64,000 nucleotides of DNA from Cristatella mucedo (lineage: Eukaryota; Bryozoa; Phylactolaemata; Cristatellidae): assembly GCA_009760855.2 (NCBI GenBank), contig WPIO01000089.1, positions 1,661,269 through 1,725,268 of the forward strand, in the 5' to 3' direction. Positions within the stretch are counted from its first letter, which is position 1; every line of letters begins with the position of its first letter. The notes beneath the pieces were generated by a model. The model was not told where the DNA came from. It worked only from the letters and a program-made list of their open reading frames with translations, and made no database searches. This document shows, piece after piece, positions 63,841 to 64,000 of the stretch. A program made the translations under genes and the position numbers.

Positions 63841-64000
63841 TTCTATATGAAGTAAAAAAGATATTTAAATAAAAATAAAATTGCAACACATTTTTTTACT
63901 ATAATTGTGCTTCGATGTGCCTTGCACGAAGAACGCCCGCACAGAACCAACACCAACAGTTTATTCTACTACAGAGCAGAGGGAGCACGACTTCACTCGC

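Larger units (their letters stand above)
38763..63895. mobile_element. Endogenous Polinton/Maverick (adintovirus-like) element, defective
   Basis: An abrupt change from GC-rich host DNA to about 30-35% GC near 38,763 and back near 63,895 encloses the hallmark Polinton set: protein-primed DNA polymerase B, retroviral-type integrase, packaging ATPase, adenain-like protease, double-jelly-roll major capsid protein, minor capsid/penton-like proteins and a PLA2 protein. PolB lies at the left end and the integrase at the right end, as is usual. Terminal inverted repeats and a 6-bp target duplication are not visible, so both termini may be trimmed. Two LINE insertions and numerous stops make it non-functional. 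The remaining long open frames suggest a moderately recent integration. Confidence 0.93.

Noticed and set aside
38763-63895. CRISPR array or bacterial contamination as the source of the AT-rich block
   Set aside because: No CRISPR-type repeats. The block holds animal LINE insertions with target duplications and eukaryotic Polinton core genes, so it is integrated in the animal genome.

Overview
The window is animal (metazoan) DNA. It holds a spliced calmodulin gene, several retrotransposon families, two degraded hAT transposons, long CT microsatellites, and a roughly 25 kb AT-rich block that is an endogenous Polinton/Maverick (adintovirus-like) DNA virus. The calmodulin ends in ...FVKMMTSK, the form usual for protostomes rather than vertebrates. 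I cannot name the species.

Region 1-27,250 is GC-rich, CpG-rich DNA with no host protein-coding gene that I can identify. It contains (i) two families of CR1/L2-like LINE fragments: family A (4.3-4.9, 11.9-12.6, 23.1 kb) and family B (7.7-8.4, 9.5-10.5, 12.8/16.5, 19.0-20.2 kb plus several solitary 3' tails); (ii) a ZMYM-type hAT relic at 12,996-16,462 that landed inside a family B LINE; (iii) two tRNA-like SINE families, one of which carries the LINE B 3' hairpin; (iv) CT, CCG, AT and CTG arrays. The long CT arrays are all in the same strand orientation.

Region 27,250-37,300 is the calmodulin gene on the + strand. Exons 2-5 (32,521-32,551; 32,780-32,923; 34,780-35,022; 37,050-37,078) give the full 147 residues after the initiator Met. 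Two features are unusual. A 90-codon Lys/Ala/Pro-rich open reading frame in the CpG-rich 5' region ends in a phase-0 splice donor that would join directly to calmodulin. A second, slightly different terminal exon lies 530 bp upstream of the usual one.

Region 38,763-63,895 is the Polinton. It carries protein-primed DNA polymerase B (broken), six small + strand genes, three minus-strand genes with phage tail-fibre-like repeats plus a fourth on the + strand, a membrane protein, a broken HNH/AP2-type endonuclease, a parvovirus-type phospholipase A2 capsid protein, an adenain-like protease fused behind a zinc ribbon, the packaging ATPase, a coiled-coil protein, three related minor-capsid/penton-like genes, the double-jelly-roll major capsid protein, a YqaJ-type exonuclease and a retroviral-type integrase. 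Most morphogenesis genes are open, but polB, the major capsid gene, the integrase and others carry stops or frameshifts, and two family B LINEs interrupt polB and a fibre gene. The copy is therefore a defective fossil, though a fairly young one. No terminal inverted repeats are visible.

Nearly every viral gene starts 2-5 bases after a TATA(T)AG-type motif, and one divergent pair is separated by only 9 bp. This points to a common promoter or trans-splice-acceptor signal. The most novel items are the phage-fibre-like genes in an animal Polinton, this start-codon motif, and the two unusual calmodulin exons.
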